Origin: JBEINZ01 sp040377825
GTDB taxonomy: Bacteria > Pseudomonadota > Alphaproteobacteria > Rhizobiales > Ancalomicrobiaceae
Direction of reading: 5' to 3'
Length of the DNA stretch: 22,909 nucleotides
Assembly (NCBI GenBank): GCA_040377825.1
Contig: JBEINZ010000019.1
Span: 1 to 22,909 of the forward strand
The notes under the pieces: model-generated
The model's database searches: none
The model's input: the letters and a program-made list of their open reading frames with translations, nothing else
What the model was told of the DNA's origin: nothing
Shown here: in pieces, positions 13,813 through 21,498 of the stretch
How positions within the stretch are numbered: the first letter of the stretch is position 1
Layout of the letters: every line of letters starts with the position of its first letter
Made by a program: the position numbers and the translations under genes

Positions 13813-16251
13813 TCACGCGTCGAGCGTCGCGGCCAGCGCGTTCTCCTGGATAAAGTCGCGGCGCGGTTCGACTTCATCGCCCATCAGCTTCGTGAAGATG
13901 TCGTCCGCATCGTCGGCCTCGCGGATGCGCACTTGAAGGAGCGAGCGGGCATTCGGATCGAGCGTGGTTTCCCAAAGCTGTCCCGGGTTCATCTCGCCGA
14001 GACCTTTATAGCGCTGAAGGCTGATTCCTTTACGGCCCTGCCCGAAGACGGATTCGAGCAAGGCCCTCGGCCCGCGAACCACGGCCGCAACGTCCTTGCG
14101 TCGCAGAACCGCCGCCTCGCCATAGACATCGTTCAGATGCGCCGAATGACTGTCGAGCTTGCGCGCGTCGGCGGAGGCGAGCAATGCCGTATCGATCCAC
14201 GTCGTCTCGGTAACGCCCCGCAACGTACGGGAGAACACGAGGCCGCCATCGCCGCGCGCCTCGCCGCTCCATCCTTTTTCGAATTCATCTGCCATGACGT
14301 CGAGTCGGGCGGCGATATCGGCGGCGGCTGTAAGCGCCTTGTCTTGGTCGTTCAAGACAGCCGGCGTCAGCGCGCCGGCGATCGCCGCCTGCTCGACGAC
14401 GTTGCGGTCATAGCGATGATGCAGTCCATCGAGGATCGCCTTGACGGCCCGTGCCTCGTTGACCACGCCGCGCAGATCGAGCGAGGAGCGCTCCTCGCCG
14501 GAGGCCAGCCTGAGGACGCAATCCTCCAGGCCCTGGCCAACGAGATAATCCTCAAGAAGCTTCTCGTCCTTGATGTATTGTTCAGACTTGCCACGCGAAA
14601 CCTTGTAGAGCGGCGGCTGTGCGATGAACAAATGACCTCGCTCGATCAATGAAGGCATTTGTCGGAAAAAGAACGTCAGCAGAAGTGTTCGGATATGCGC
14701 TCCGTCGACGTCGGCGTCCGTCATGATGATGATTTTGTGGTAGCGCAGCTTATCAAGATTGAATTCGTCGGTGCCAATCGACGTGCCGAGCGCGGTGATC
14801 AACGTGCCAATTTGTTCCGATGACAGCATTTTGTCGAAACGCGCGCGTTCCACATTGAGAATTTTCCCGCGCAACGGAAGCACGGCCTGATTTTCGCGGT
14901 TTCGCCCCTGTTTGGCGGAGCCGCCTGCCGAATCGCCCTCCACGATGAAGAGTTCCGACTTGGCGGGATCTTTCTCCTGACAATCGGCCAGCTTTCCCGG
15001 CAGCGACGCGACATCGAGAACACCTTTGCGCCGCGTCAGTTCACGGGCCTTGCGCGCCGCCTCGCGGGCGGCCGCGGCCTCGACCACCTTGCCGACAATG
15101 GTCTTCGCCTCGCCCGGATGCTCCTCAAACCACGTGCCAAGCGCAAGGCCGACGAGGTTTTCGACAACGGGCCGCACCTCGGAGGACACCAGCTTGTCCT
15201 TGGTTTGCGAGGAAAACTTCGGATCCGGCACCTTGACCGACAAAACGCAGGTCAGACCCTCGCGGCAGTCCTCTCCGGAAAGCGATACCTTCTCTTTCTT
15301 GGTCAATCCGGAACTATCGGCATATCCGATCACCTGACGCGTCAATGCGCCTCGGAAGCCGGCAAGATGGGTGCCGCCATCGCGCTGCGGGATATTGTTG
15401 GTGAAGCACAGCGTTTGCTCGTGATAGCTGTCATTCCACCAAAGCGCGCATTCAACAGTAATTCCATCGCGCTCAGCCCGCATGGTAACAGGCTTTGGCA
15501 ATAGCGGATGCTTGGCGCGATCGAGATAACGAACGAAGGCCTCTAAACCGCCCTCGTAGACCATCGTTTCGACCCGAGGCTCGACGCCGCGTCTGTCCTC
15601 AATGGTGATGTGCACGCCGGAATTCAGAAAAGCCAATTCACGCAAGCGATGCTCGAGCGTTGCGAAATCAAACTCAACCTTGGTGAAGGTGTCGGTCGAT
15701 GGGAGGAACGTGACTTCCGTGCCCCTTTTGTCGCCGGCCTCGCCTACCACGGCGAGCGGAGCGACCGGATCGCCGTGCCTGAACTGCATGTAGTGCTCTT
15801 TTCCGGCGCGCCATACGCGCAGGTCGAGCCAACTCGATAAGGCATTGACAACGGAGACGCCAACACCGTGCAGGCCGCCGGAGACCTTGTAGGAGTTCTG
15901 ATCGAACTTACCGCCGGCGTGCAACTGGGTCATGATGACTTCGGCCGCCGAGACGCCTTCGCCCTTATGGATATCGGTCGGAATTCCGCGACCGTCGTCG
16001 CGGACAGTGCAAGACCCATCGGCATTTAGCCGGACATAGACCTCATTGGCCCAACCCGCCAAGGCTTCGTCGATCGCATTGTCGACAACCTCATAGACCA
16101 TGTGATGAAGGCCGGACCCGTCGTCGGTGTCACCGATATACATGCCGGGGCGTTTGCGAACCGCGTCCAGCCCTTTGAGAACCTTGATCGACTCCGCGCC
16201 GTAATCGCCCGGATCCGTCTTTGCAACGCCGTTCTCACCGTTATCTGTCAT
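13813..16251 (-). CDS. gyrB: DNA gyrase subunit B
   Basis: A complete 812-residue type II topoisomerase B subunit; with GyrA it introduces negative supercoils using ATP. GHKL ATPase motifs: 'VVDNAIDEALAG', 'DDGRGIPTDIH' and 'GGLHGVGVSVVNALS'. The transducer contains 'SSQTKDKLVSSEV'. The TOPRIM domain has 'EGDSAGGSAKQGR' near 437 and 'DADVDGAHIRTLL' near 512, and the tail has 'QRYKGLGEMNPGQLWETT'. Length is normal for alphaproteobacteria, with the insert between TOPRIM and tail common to proteobacterial GyrB. ATG 16251 is preceded by GAGGGAAG at a rather long spacing. The leader contains an unusual CG palindrome and inverted repeats (16260-16346). Two LysE-type genes separate it from recF. Confidence 0.98.
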   Translation of the reverse strand: MTDNGENGVAKTDPGDYGAESIKVLKGLDAVRKRPGMYIGDTDDGSGLHHMVYEVVDNAIDEALAGWANEVYVRLNADGSCTVRDDGRGIPTDIHKGEGVSAAEVIMTQLHAGGKFDQNSYKVSGGLHGVGVSVVNALSSWLDLRVWRAGKEHYMQFRHGDPVAPLAVVGEAGDKRGTEVTFLPSTDTFTKVEFDFATLEHRLRELAFLNSGVHITIEDRRGVEPRVETMVYEGGLEAFVRYLDRAKHPLLPKPVTMRAERDGITVECALWWNDSYHEQTLCFTNNIPQRDGGTHLAGFRGALTRQVIGYADSSGLTKKEKVSLSGEDCREGLTCVLSVKVPDPKFSSQTKDKLVSSEVRPVVENLVGLALGTWFEEHPGEAKTIVGKVVEAAAAREAARKARELTRRKGVLDVASLPGKLADCQEKDPAKSELFIVEGDSAGGSAKQGRNRENQAVLPLRGKILNVERARFDKMLSSEQIGTLITALGTSIGTDEFNLDKLRYHKIIIMTDADVDGAHIRTLLLTFFFRQMPSLIERGHLFIAQPPLYKVSRGKSEQYIKDEKLLEDYLVGQGLEDCVLRLASGEERSSLDLRGVVNEARAVKAILDGLHHRYDRNVVEQAAIAGALTPAVLNDQDKALTAAADIAARLDVMADEFEKGWSGEARGDGGLVFSRTLRGVTETTWIDTALLASADARKLDSHSAHLNDVYGEAAVLRRKDVAAVVRGPRALLESVFGQGRKGISLQRYKGLGEMNPGQLWETTLDPNARSLLQVRIREADDADDIFTKLMGDEVEPRRDFIQENALAATLDA

Positions 16252-16259
16252 TCGAATCG

Positions 16260-16286
16260 TTCACTTCCCTCAATGTATCAAGTGAA
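16260..16286 (-). repeat. Inverted repeat at the gyrB ribosome-binding region
   Basis: TTCACTT and AAGTGAA (seven perfect bases, 13-base spacer) flank the purine-rich GAGGGAAG that serves gyrB. In the mRNA the stem would partly mask the ribosome site. Regulatory function is inference. Confidence 0.35.
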
Positions 16287-16297
16287 TGTCTTACCCC

Positions 16298-16311
16298 CCC
16301 GCGCGCGCGGG
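16298..16311. repeat. Alternating CG palindrome upstream of gyrB
   Basis: CCCGCGCGCGCGGG is a perfect 14-base palindrome with ten bases of strict CG alternation, 47 bases before the gyrB ATG. Such tracts favour Z-DNA or cruciform under negative supercoiling; a sensor role for gyrB control is speculative. Confidence 0.5.
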
Positions 16312-16330
16312 CACAACGCCTATGGACGTC

Positions 16331-16403
16331 TTCAGATATGTCTGAAAAATCAGGTAATTTCGAGGCAAGTGCCTAAGCGTCGGAGGCGTCGGCCGTAGAC
16401 GCT
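16331..16403. repeat. Inverted repeats between LysE gene and gyrB
   Basis: Three structures: TTCAGA-TATG-TCTGAA (16331-16346), GGCA-AG-TGCC (16363-16372) and AAGCGTC with GACGCTT (16374-16380 and 16397-16403), the last ending at the LysE-type stop codon. None is followed by a T tract on the minus strand, so a Rho-independent terminator is not clear; together they could limit read-through into gyrB. Confidence 0.35.
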
Positions 16404-17015
16404 TCAGTGTGCAACCACCGCCAAGGCTACAACCGCCAACATGGTGCCTGAGGTTCGATTGAGGATCCAATGCGCCTTTGGATTGACGAACAGAGTTCGA
16501 GCCTGCGAGGCAGCTGCAGCATAAGCAATTCCGACAGCACACCGAATCCCCGCGACCAGCGAAGCTATTGTGAAAAAATCGGCAATCGACAACGTTTCGA
16601 AATCAATCATCGTCGGCAATAGTGCCAAGTAGAACACAATTGTTTTCGGGTTCCCGAGTGTAAACGTGAGTCCAAATAGAAACGTACGCCATGGTTTACC
16701 GCCTCTCGCCAATCCGAGTCCCAAAGACTGGGGCGATACAGTCCATAAACGCCAAGCCGAGAATATTAGATACGCCGCGCCAGCATAGGTGAGTACCATG
16801 ATTGCGATGGAAAATGTGTGTGCGATCGCGGCGAGTCCTGTGCTTGCAGCTATCAGAAACAAGATGTGGCTGAAGACCATGCCTGCAACCATCGGCAATG
16901 TCGGCACAAGTCCGACGGAAAGACCGCGCGCCACAATGGCCGTCATCCCTGGCCCCGGCGTAACCGCGGCGATAAGAACAACGATGGCAAGGGCGATTAT
17001 ACTTAGATTTTCCAT
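16404..17015 (-). CDS. LysE/RhtB family amino-acid exporter (copy 1)
   Basis: A 203-residue inner-membrane translocator of the LysE superfamily, which exports amino acids or similar metabolites by proton exchange. The N-terminal hallmark 'TPGPGMTAIVARGLSVG' (19-35) is followed by about six hydrophobic segments, with the central 'TLGNPKTIVFYLALLP' signature. It is clearly a paralogue of the next gene (17188-17802): the hallmark segments are near-identical and the alignment has no large gaps. Here the loop after helix 5 has 'GIRCAVGIAY', where the other copy has a run of aliphatic residues. Ribosome site upstream of the ATG is weak. A CACAA-TT-TTGTG palindrome lies at 17109-17120 in the 172-base upstream gap and might be an operator. 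Substrate unknown. Confidence 0.88.
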   Translation of the reverse strand: MENLSIIALAIVVLIAAVTPGPGMTAIVARGLSVGLVPTLPMVAGMVFSHILFLIAASTGLAAIAHTFSIAIMVLTYAGAAYLIFSAWRLWTVSPQSLGLGLARGGKPWRTFLFGLTFTLGNPKTIVFYLALLPTMIDFETLSIADFFTIASLVAGIRCAVGIAYAAAASQARTLFVNPKAHWILNRTSGTMLAVVALAVVAH

Positions 17016-17108
17016 ACGAGCGAATAGCCACCGTAGACGTCAAGTCGACTAACGAGATCTCTTACAACCAAACCATACGGCACCGATCAGTCAGCGCAAC
17101 CGACTTGG

Positions 17109-17120
17109 CACAATTTTGTG
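17109..17120. promoter_or_regulatory. Small palindrome upstream of LysE copy 1
   Basis: CACAATTTTGTG has five-base perfect arms around TT, about 94 bases before the start of the LysE-type gene and inside the only non-coding gap between the two paralogues. It could be an operator; chance occurrence is quite possible. Confidence 0.2.
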
Positions 17121-17187
17121 ACGACAGTGGTAGGTAATATCGTGGCATGTCGAACAGGTGACTTGGCGCGGGGCGGACAGTTTAGCG

Positions 17188-17802
17188 CTACCTCGAAACG
17201 ACGGCGACCGCGGCGCCCACCATCATCGTCCCAGCGGTTCGGTCGAGAAGTCGTCGAGACCGCGGATTTCGAAAAAACGCACGTGCTCGCGCCGCAGCAG
17301 CGGCATAGGCAATCGCGATAATCGAAAGCACAACAATAACCAGCGCGACTATTTCCAGGTAACCGAGCGCGGTTAGCGACTCTAGATCAACGATAGAGGG
17401 AAGCAGCGCGAGATAGAAAACGATTGTCTTCGGATTGCCGAGTGTTAGCGAAAGCCCGGACATCATGGTTCGCCAAGGACGATCCACGCCCTTGGTAGCC
17501 TCCACGTTCAGGCCTTCGGCCTTGGTCGTCCATAGCTTTACGGCAAGATAGAGCAGATAAGCGGCGCCGAGATACTTGATAACCGTGAAGACCAGCCCGA
17601 AGCTCTGTGCGATCGCGGCGAGCCCGAAAACGGCTGCGGTCAGCAGAACGAGATCGCCGATGACCAGCCCGGCCACCATTGGTAATGTTGCACGGAAACC
17701 GGTTCCCAGGGCGCGGGCGACGATAGCCGTCATGCCTGGGCCAGGCGTTGCGACCGCCACGGTCAGGGCCAGCGTAAAGGCAAGAAGGGTAAAGGGTTCC
17801 AC
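17188..17802 (-). CDS. LysE/RhtB family amino-acid exporter (copy 2)
   Basis: A 204-residue LysE-superfamily membrane protein with the hallmark 'TPGPGMTAIVARALGTG' near residue 19, the 'LPMVAGLVIGD' helix and 'TLGNPKTIVFYLALLP'. About six hydrophobic segments are visible. The start is GTG at 17802, supported by GGGGAG six bases upstream. It lies 83 bases after recF on the same strand and is followed by its paralogue. Intercalation of two exporters between recF and gyrB departs from the simple recF-gyrB order. Substrate (homoserine lactone, threonine, lysine or other) cannot be deduced; no divergent LysR-type regulator is next to it, which is unusual for this family. Confidence 0.9.
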   Translation of the reverse strand: MEPFTLLAFTLALTVAVATPGPGMTAIVARALGTGFRATLPMVAGLVIGDLVLLTAAVFGLAAIAQSFGLVFTVIKYLGAAYLLYLAVKLWTTKAEGLNVEATKGVDRPWRTMMSGLSLTLGNPKTIVFYLALLPSIVDLESLTALGYLEIVALVIVVLSIIAIAYAAAAARARAFFRNPRSRRLLDRTAGTMMVGAAVAVVSR

Positions 17803-17885
17803 GCAGGGCTCCCCATGAGAAGTGTGAAGGTTGAGGTTAGGTCAACGAGTTGATTTTCGGAAGCCAGTCAAAACGCATAACCGGT

Positions 17886-19112
17886 TCATCCAAACGGCAC
17901 GGCCCGACCTCCCGCCACCTCAAAGATCTCCGCCCGGCCCGCCAGCGGTGCGAAAGCGGAGACGTCGGTACCGCTCATCCAGCATTGGCCGCCGAGTGCA
18001 TCGATAACGTCAAACAATGCCGCCCTTCGGCGTGCATCGAGATGGGCCGCGACTTCATCGAGTAACAATATGGGAGCCACGCCAATGCTCGTGCCCACAA
18101 GGCGGGCATGCGCCAGAATGAGGCCGAGAAGCAGGGCCTTTTGTTCCCCCGTTGATGAACGATCGGCCGGCATGCCTTTTGGCCCGTGCAAAACGTGCAA
18201 ATCAGCGCGATGGGGGCCGTCGAGCGTGCGCCCGGCTGCTCGATCACGTGGGCGGGCGGCGCAAAGGATGGCGCGATAACGATCTTCAACGTCGCTAGAC
18301 GGCATGCCGGAGGCAGCTAGAGCCTCGATTTCGCCTTCCAGCGCGAGTTCGGCGTGGGGAAATGGCGCGCCCTCCGCCCGTGTTGCCTCCACCAAAGCAG
18401 CAAGGCACGAAACCGTTTCCACGCGGGCCGCCGCGATCGCCACGCCTATTTCCGCCATCTGGGCCTCGATCGCGTCAAGCCATTCAAGATCCGGCCGCTC
18501 TTCTTCAAGAAGGCGGGTGCGGCCGCGCATTGCCCGTTCAAAGGCCGAGACCCGGCCGCCATGCGCGGCATCAAGTGCGAGAACCAACCGATCGAGAAAT
18601 CGACGCCGGTCGCTAGCGGGGCCCCCGAATAGCCCGTCGAGCGCCGGCGTGAGCCAGAGAACGCGGACGTACTCGAGCAAATCCTCGGCGCGGCGGGTCG
18701 TGACACCATCGACGCGCATGATACGCCCTCTTGTGCCTCCCTCGCTAACGGTATCCGCAAGGCCGGTCCCTAGTCTTACCGATCCGTTTGGACCTTCGAG
18801 CGTGGCAGCGACGGCGAAAAGCCCCGACCCGCCCAGGCGCGCCATCTCGTCGTGGGTTGCTCGACGTAGTCCTCGGCCTGGAGAAAGCAGAGATACAGCT
18901 TCTAATATGTTCGTCTTGCCAGCGCCGTTCTCGCCGGTCAGCACCACATGTCTGCCGTCAAACGGGACGCTGAGGTATGAATAGCTTCGAAAGTCGGTAA
19001 GCTTCAGCGATACGATTGATACGCGGGTGGGTTGCTCGTGAGGAGGCCGTGGCTGAGCGCCGAGATCTACGGCTCCATCGTTTTCGGTAACGCACGCAGC
19101 AAGTCCTGTCAC
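17886..19112 (-). CDS. recF: DNA replication and repair protein RecF
   Basis: A 408-residue SMC/ABC-type ATPase that helps load RecA on gapped DNA. Walker A 'GENGAGKTN' (60-68), 'DRRRFLDRLV' in the arm, signature 'STGEQKALL' near 320 and Walker B 'LLLDEVAAHLDARRR' near 345. No ATG or other credible start exists between the GTG at 19112 and the first core strand 'VSLKLTDFRSY' (residue 34), so the protein carries a polar leader of about 30 residues not typical of the family (usual length about 360-380). The GTG overlaps the stop of the DUF1192 gene as GTGA, pointing to coupled translation; no independent ribosome site is seen. dnaN lies further upstream beyond an inserted plus-strand block. Confidence 0.95.
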   Translation of the reverse strand: MTGLAACVTENDGAVDLGAQPRPPHEQPTRVSIVSLKLTDFRSYSYLSVPFDGRHVVLTGENGAGKTNILEAVSLLSPGRGLRRATHDEMARLGGSGLFAVAATLEGPNGSVRLGTGLADTVSEGGTRGRIMRVDGVTTRRAEDLLEYVRVLWLTPALDGLFGGPASDRRRFLDRLVLALDAAHGGRVSAFERAMRGRTRLLEEERPDLEWLDAIEAQMAEIGVAIAAARVETVSCLAALVEATRAEGAPFPHAELALEGEIEALAASGMPSSDVEDRYRAILCAARPRDRAAGRTLDGPHRADLHVLHGPKGMPADRSSTGEQKALLLGLILAHARLVGTSIGVAPILLLDEVAAHLDARRRAALFDVIDALGGQCWMSGTDVSAFAPLAGRAEIFEVAGGRAVPFG

Positions 19113-19300
19113 GTCTTGAACACCGAATCCGCTATTGATCGCGACCGACGGCGATCGTCGATTGCTGCTTCCAACCGCATGATTTCAGCCTTCAAGAGCG
19201 CGATCCGCTCATCCAGATCGCCGACCGACAACAGCGTCACGTCCTGACCGATCTCGTGCATGCGCTTCAGTTTCGGACGGTCGTCTTCGAGAAATGCCAT
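19109..19300 (-). CDS. DUF1192 family small protein
   Basis: A 63-residue protein starting MAFLEDDRPKLKRMHEIGQD, followed by 'LLSVGDLDERIALLKAEI' and 'MRLEAAIDDRRRSRS'. This matches the DUF1192 pattern: acidic start, 'HEIGQDLS-LS', then a short Leu-heptad coiled coil and a polar tail. The frame is open for another 110 codons upstream, but the ATG at 19300 has AGGA seven bases before it and matches the family beginning, so the longer frame is rejected. Function unknown. In other Rhizobiales it is usually close to a PIG3-type quinone oxidoreductase and the TrcR gene, as here, although on the opposite strand. The stop overlaps the recF start. Confidence 0.85.
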   Translation of the reverse strand: MAFLEDDRPKLKRMHEIGQDVTLLSVGDLDERIALLKAEIMRLEAAIDDRRRSRSIADSVFKT

Positions 19301-19460
19301 AGCGAGGTCCTCGCTGATGCGCTCTGCGGCTCCAGCCGTGTTGGAGAATATAGGGTGAGCCGCTTCCTGCAACAAATCGCCCGAGGTTGGGTTCGATGTT
19401 AACCAATTTTGAACGCTTCGGTACTTCACTAAAATTTCGAGTATAACCGCGGATATCGTC
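19301..19460. promoter_or_regulatory. Divergent promoter region, DUF1192-recF / small protein
   Basis: A 160-base gap between divergent genes, AT-richer in its right half. On the plus strand TTGAAC and TAAAAT are 15 bases apart at about 19410-19436, a candidate promoter for the small protein. Nothing specific was recognised for the minus strand. Confidence 0.3.
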
Positions 19461-19778
19461 ATGTACCAAATTCCAAGCGCCGGACGCTCGTCTTTTGCCG
19501 CCAATGAACGCGTTTGGCCTTCCAAGCGCTTTTTGGGTGAATGGAAGGGCAGTTGGAACGGTAAGGACACCTTTACGCTCAAGGTCTCCGAGATAAAGGC
19601 GGGCACCGCCAAGGTGGAATACACGGTCAACGGTCGAACCGAGCGCGGTACCGCGACGATCGACCGCTACATGCTGAACTTTAATGGAACGACCTTCGCG
19701 ACCAAGGACGGTAGAAACGGCATTTCACAGTTGACCGTTGGCTCCTATACTAAGAATGGTCAGATGGCCAAGGTGTGA
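19461..19778 (+). CDS. Small beta-rich protein of unknown function
   Basis: A 105-residue protein from ATG 19461. I do not recognise a named family. After about 24 polar residues it has 'FLGEWKGSWNGKDTFTLKV', then alternating strands ('AKVEYTVNGRTERGTATI', 'YMLNFNGTTFATKDG'). The spacing G-x-W-x-G-x-W plus regular beta hairpins suggests a small lipocalin-like or beta-sandwich fold, often seen in secreted or carbohydrate-active accessory domains. No signal peptide is seen from this start and no better start exists: an in-frame TGA lies 15 codons upstream. No clear ribosome site. The stop TGA is followed in the same frame by 12 sense codons and then the ATG of the next gene. Confidence 0.55.
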   Translation: MYQIPSAGRSSFAANERVWPSKRFLGEWKGSWNGKDTFTLKVSEIKAGTAKVEYTVNGRTERGTATIDRYMLNFNGTTFATKDGRNGISQLTVGSYTKNGQMAKV

Positions 19779-19814
19779 GTTCGTCTTAAAGATCCGGACC
19801 GGAACGGATGGGCG

Positions 19815-20333
19815 ATGGCAGAGGTCGTTCTCTATATCGCTCATTCGCTCGACGGCTTTATTGCGGACCGTGTCGGTGAACTCGGCTGGCTCAAGCCGTT
19901 CGAGGGCTACGATTTTGGATACGATGCTTTTTACTCGCGGGTGGACGCCGTCGTGATGGGTCGGAGGACCTATCAGGAGTGCCGCAAGTTTTCGATCTGG
20001 CCCTACGCCGGCCGCTCCGCCGTGGTCATGACCAAGGGGCCGCCGCTCGATGGAGACGGCTTCGCCGTGTTTGACGACCGCACGCCGGCGGAGATCGTGA
20101 TAGATCTTGAGCGCGCCGGCCGAAGGAGGATCTGGTTGATTGGCGGTGGCGGACCTGCTCGCGCTTTTCTCGACGCGCGTCTTTTAAAGCGACTGATACT
20201 TTTTCAAATCCCGGTCATTCTCGGTGGCGGAACCCCACTTTGGCCACCTGGCCGCGTCACAATCCCTGCTACGCTTCGGCGGACGGTCGCTCATGCAAAC
20301 GGCGTCGTCGAAACCGAGTACGAAATCGGTTAA
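19815..20333 (+). CDS. RibD C-terminal/dihydrofolate reductase-like protein
   Basis: A 172-residue protein of the RibD_C / DHFR-fold family (YwjB/YyaP-like), small NADPH-dependent reductases of unknown substrate. Visible motifs: 'YIAHSLDGFIAD' at the N-terminus (substrate strand), 'VVMGRRTYQE' at about 47-56, 'IWLIGGGGPARAFLDARLL' (nucleotide loop and helix) and 'IPVILGGGTPLW' near the end. It is not a true FolA: the typical folate-binding residues are not evident. The ATG at 19815 lies 36 bases after the preceding stop, with a weak GGA-type ribosome site, so these two genes may be co-transcribed, followed by the quinone oxidoreductase 47 bases on. Confidence 0.85.
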   Translation: MAEVVLYIAHSLDGFIADRVGELGWLKPFEGYDFGYDAFYSRVDAVVMGRRTYQECRKFSIWPYAGRSAVVMTKGPPLDGDGFAVFDDRTPAEIVIDLERAGRRRIWLIGGGGPARAFLDARLLKRLILFQIPVILGGGTPLWPPGRVTIPATLRRTVAHANGVVETEYEIG

Positions 20334-20380
20334 GGCAAGGCCCTAACTAGAACTGCAATGACCACGGCGCGGAGTTGTGC

Positions 20381-21379
20381 ATGACCGGCCAACCAACGAA
20401 AATGATGGCGATTGAAATCCGTGAACCGGGCGGTCCTGACGTTCTGGTGCCCGTCGAAAGACCGGTTCCTCTTCCCGGCCCCGGACAAGTTCTGGTGAGG
20501 GTCGTCGCGGCTGGCGTCAATCGCCCCGATGTTCTGCAGCGCCAGGGCGGTTATCCGCCGCCCAATGGAGCCTCGGACATTCCAGGCCTCGAAATCGCCG
20601 GCTCGGTTGTCAGATGCGGTAATGGCGCCACGCGGTTTGCTGTTGGCGCAGACGTCACCGCATTGGTTGCCGGAGGAGGTTATGCGGCCTATGCGGTTGT
20701 GAATGAGTCAAATGCGTTAGTAGTTCCACCAGGGGTTAGCTATATCGAGGCGGCCGCGATCCCGGAGACATTTTTCACCGTCTGGTCGAATGTCTTTGAT
20801 CGTGCGAAGCTTAAACGGGGTGAGGTCTTTCTTGTTCACGGTGGAACTTCGGGGATTGGAACGACCGCGATTCAGCTCGCCAAGGCTCATGGCGCCATTG
20901 TGATCGCGACGGCTGGCTCGCCTGGGAAATGCGACGCCTGCCGGGCGCTTGGCGCCGATCTTGCGATCGATTACCGCGCCGAAGATTTTGTCGCCGCGGT
21001 GAAGAGCTTCACGAACGGCCATGGCGCAGATGTGATTTTGGACATGGTTGGCGGAGACTATATCGAACGAAATCATGAGGTGGCTGCGGTCGAGGGACGC
21101 ATCGTGCAGATCGCGTTCTTGAAGGGCGCAAAGGCAACCGTGAATTTTACGCGCCTCATGCTGAAAAGGCTCGTGCATACCGGGTCGACTCTGAGGGCGC
21201 GGGACGTGGCGTTCAAGGCGGAAATCGCAACGGCGCTCGAATCGGCGGTCTGGCCATTGTTAAGCGACGGGTCAGTTAAGGTCGTTATCGATTCAACATT
21301 TCCGCTCATCGACGCCGCATCGGCCCATCGGCGCATGGAAACCAACGCTCATATCGGAAAGATCGTGCTGGTCGTCTGA
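20381..21379 (+). CDS. NAD(P)H quinone oxidoreductase, PIG3-type
   Basis: A 332-residue zinc-independent medium-chain dehydrogenase/reductase that reduces quinones with NADPH. N-terminal GroES-like part: 'PGPGQVLVRVVAAGVNRPD', 'QRQGGYPPPNGASDIPGLE' and 'VTALVAGGGYAAY', which match the PIG3/TP53I3-like family. Rossmann motif 'HGGTSGIGTTAIQLAKAHGA' near 147. No zinc cysteines. The ATG at 20381 has GGAG six bases upstream; a TTG two codons earlier lacks that spacing. The gene follows the reductase-like gene on the same strand and precedes the TrcR-like gene after a 119-base gap. Its association with DUF1192 and TrcR genes is a recurring alphaproteobacterial neighbourhood. Confidence 0.92.
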   Translation: MTGQPTKMMAIEIREPGGPDVLVPVERPVPLPGPGQVLVRVVAAGVNRPDVLQRQGGYPPPNGASDIPGLEIAGSVVRCGNGATRFAVGADVTALVAGGGYAAYAVVNESNALVVPPGVSYIEAAAIPETFFTVWSNVFDRAKLKRGEVFLVHGGTSGIGTTAIQLAKAHGAIVIATAGSPGKCDACRALGADLAIDYRAEDFVAAVKSFTNGHGADVILDMVGGDYIERNHEVAAVEGRIVQIAFLKGAKATVNFTRLMLKRLVHTGSTLRARDVAFKAEIATALESAVWPLLSDGSVKVVIDSTFPLIDAASAHRRMETNAHIGKIVLVV

Positions 21380-21498
21380 GCAAAGCGAATTGCGCGGACG
21401 AAAAGCAGCGCGTATAACGCACCATTCCCATTAAGTCTGATGTCGAACGAGCCCCTCCCGCGGATCACCCGGGCGAGGCACCAAGGAGAGTGTATACG

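Noticed and set aside
13933..14652. Long plus-strand open frame of 239 codons inside gyrB
   Set aside because: Antisense to a complete, conserved gyrB with no ribosome site or recognisable motif.
19109..19630. A 173-residue minus-strand protein upstream of recF
   Set aside because: Only the last 63 residues look coding and match DUF1192, with a ribosome site at 19300; the rest runs antisense to the small plus-strand gene and through the divergent promoter region.
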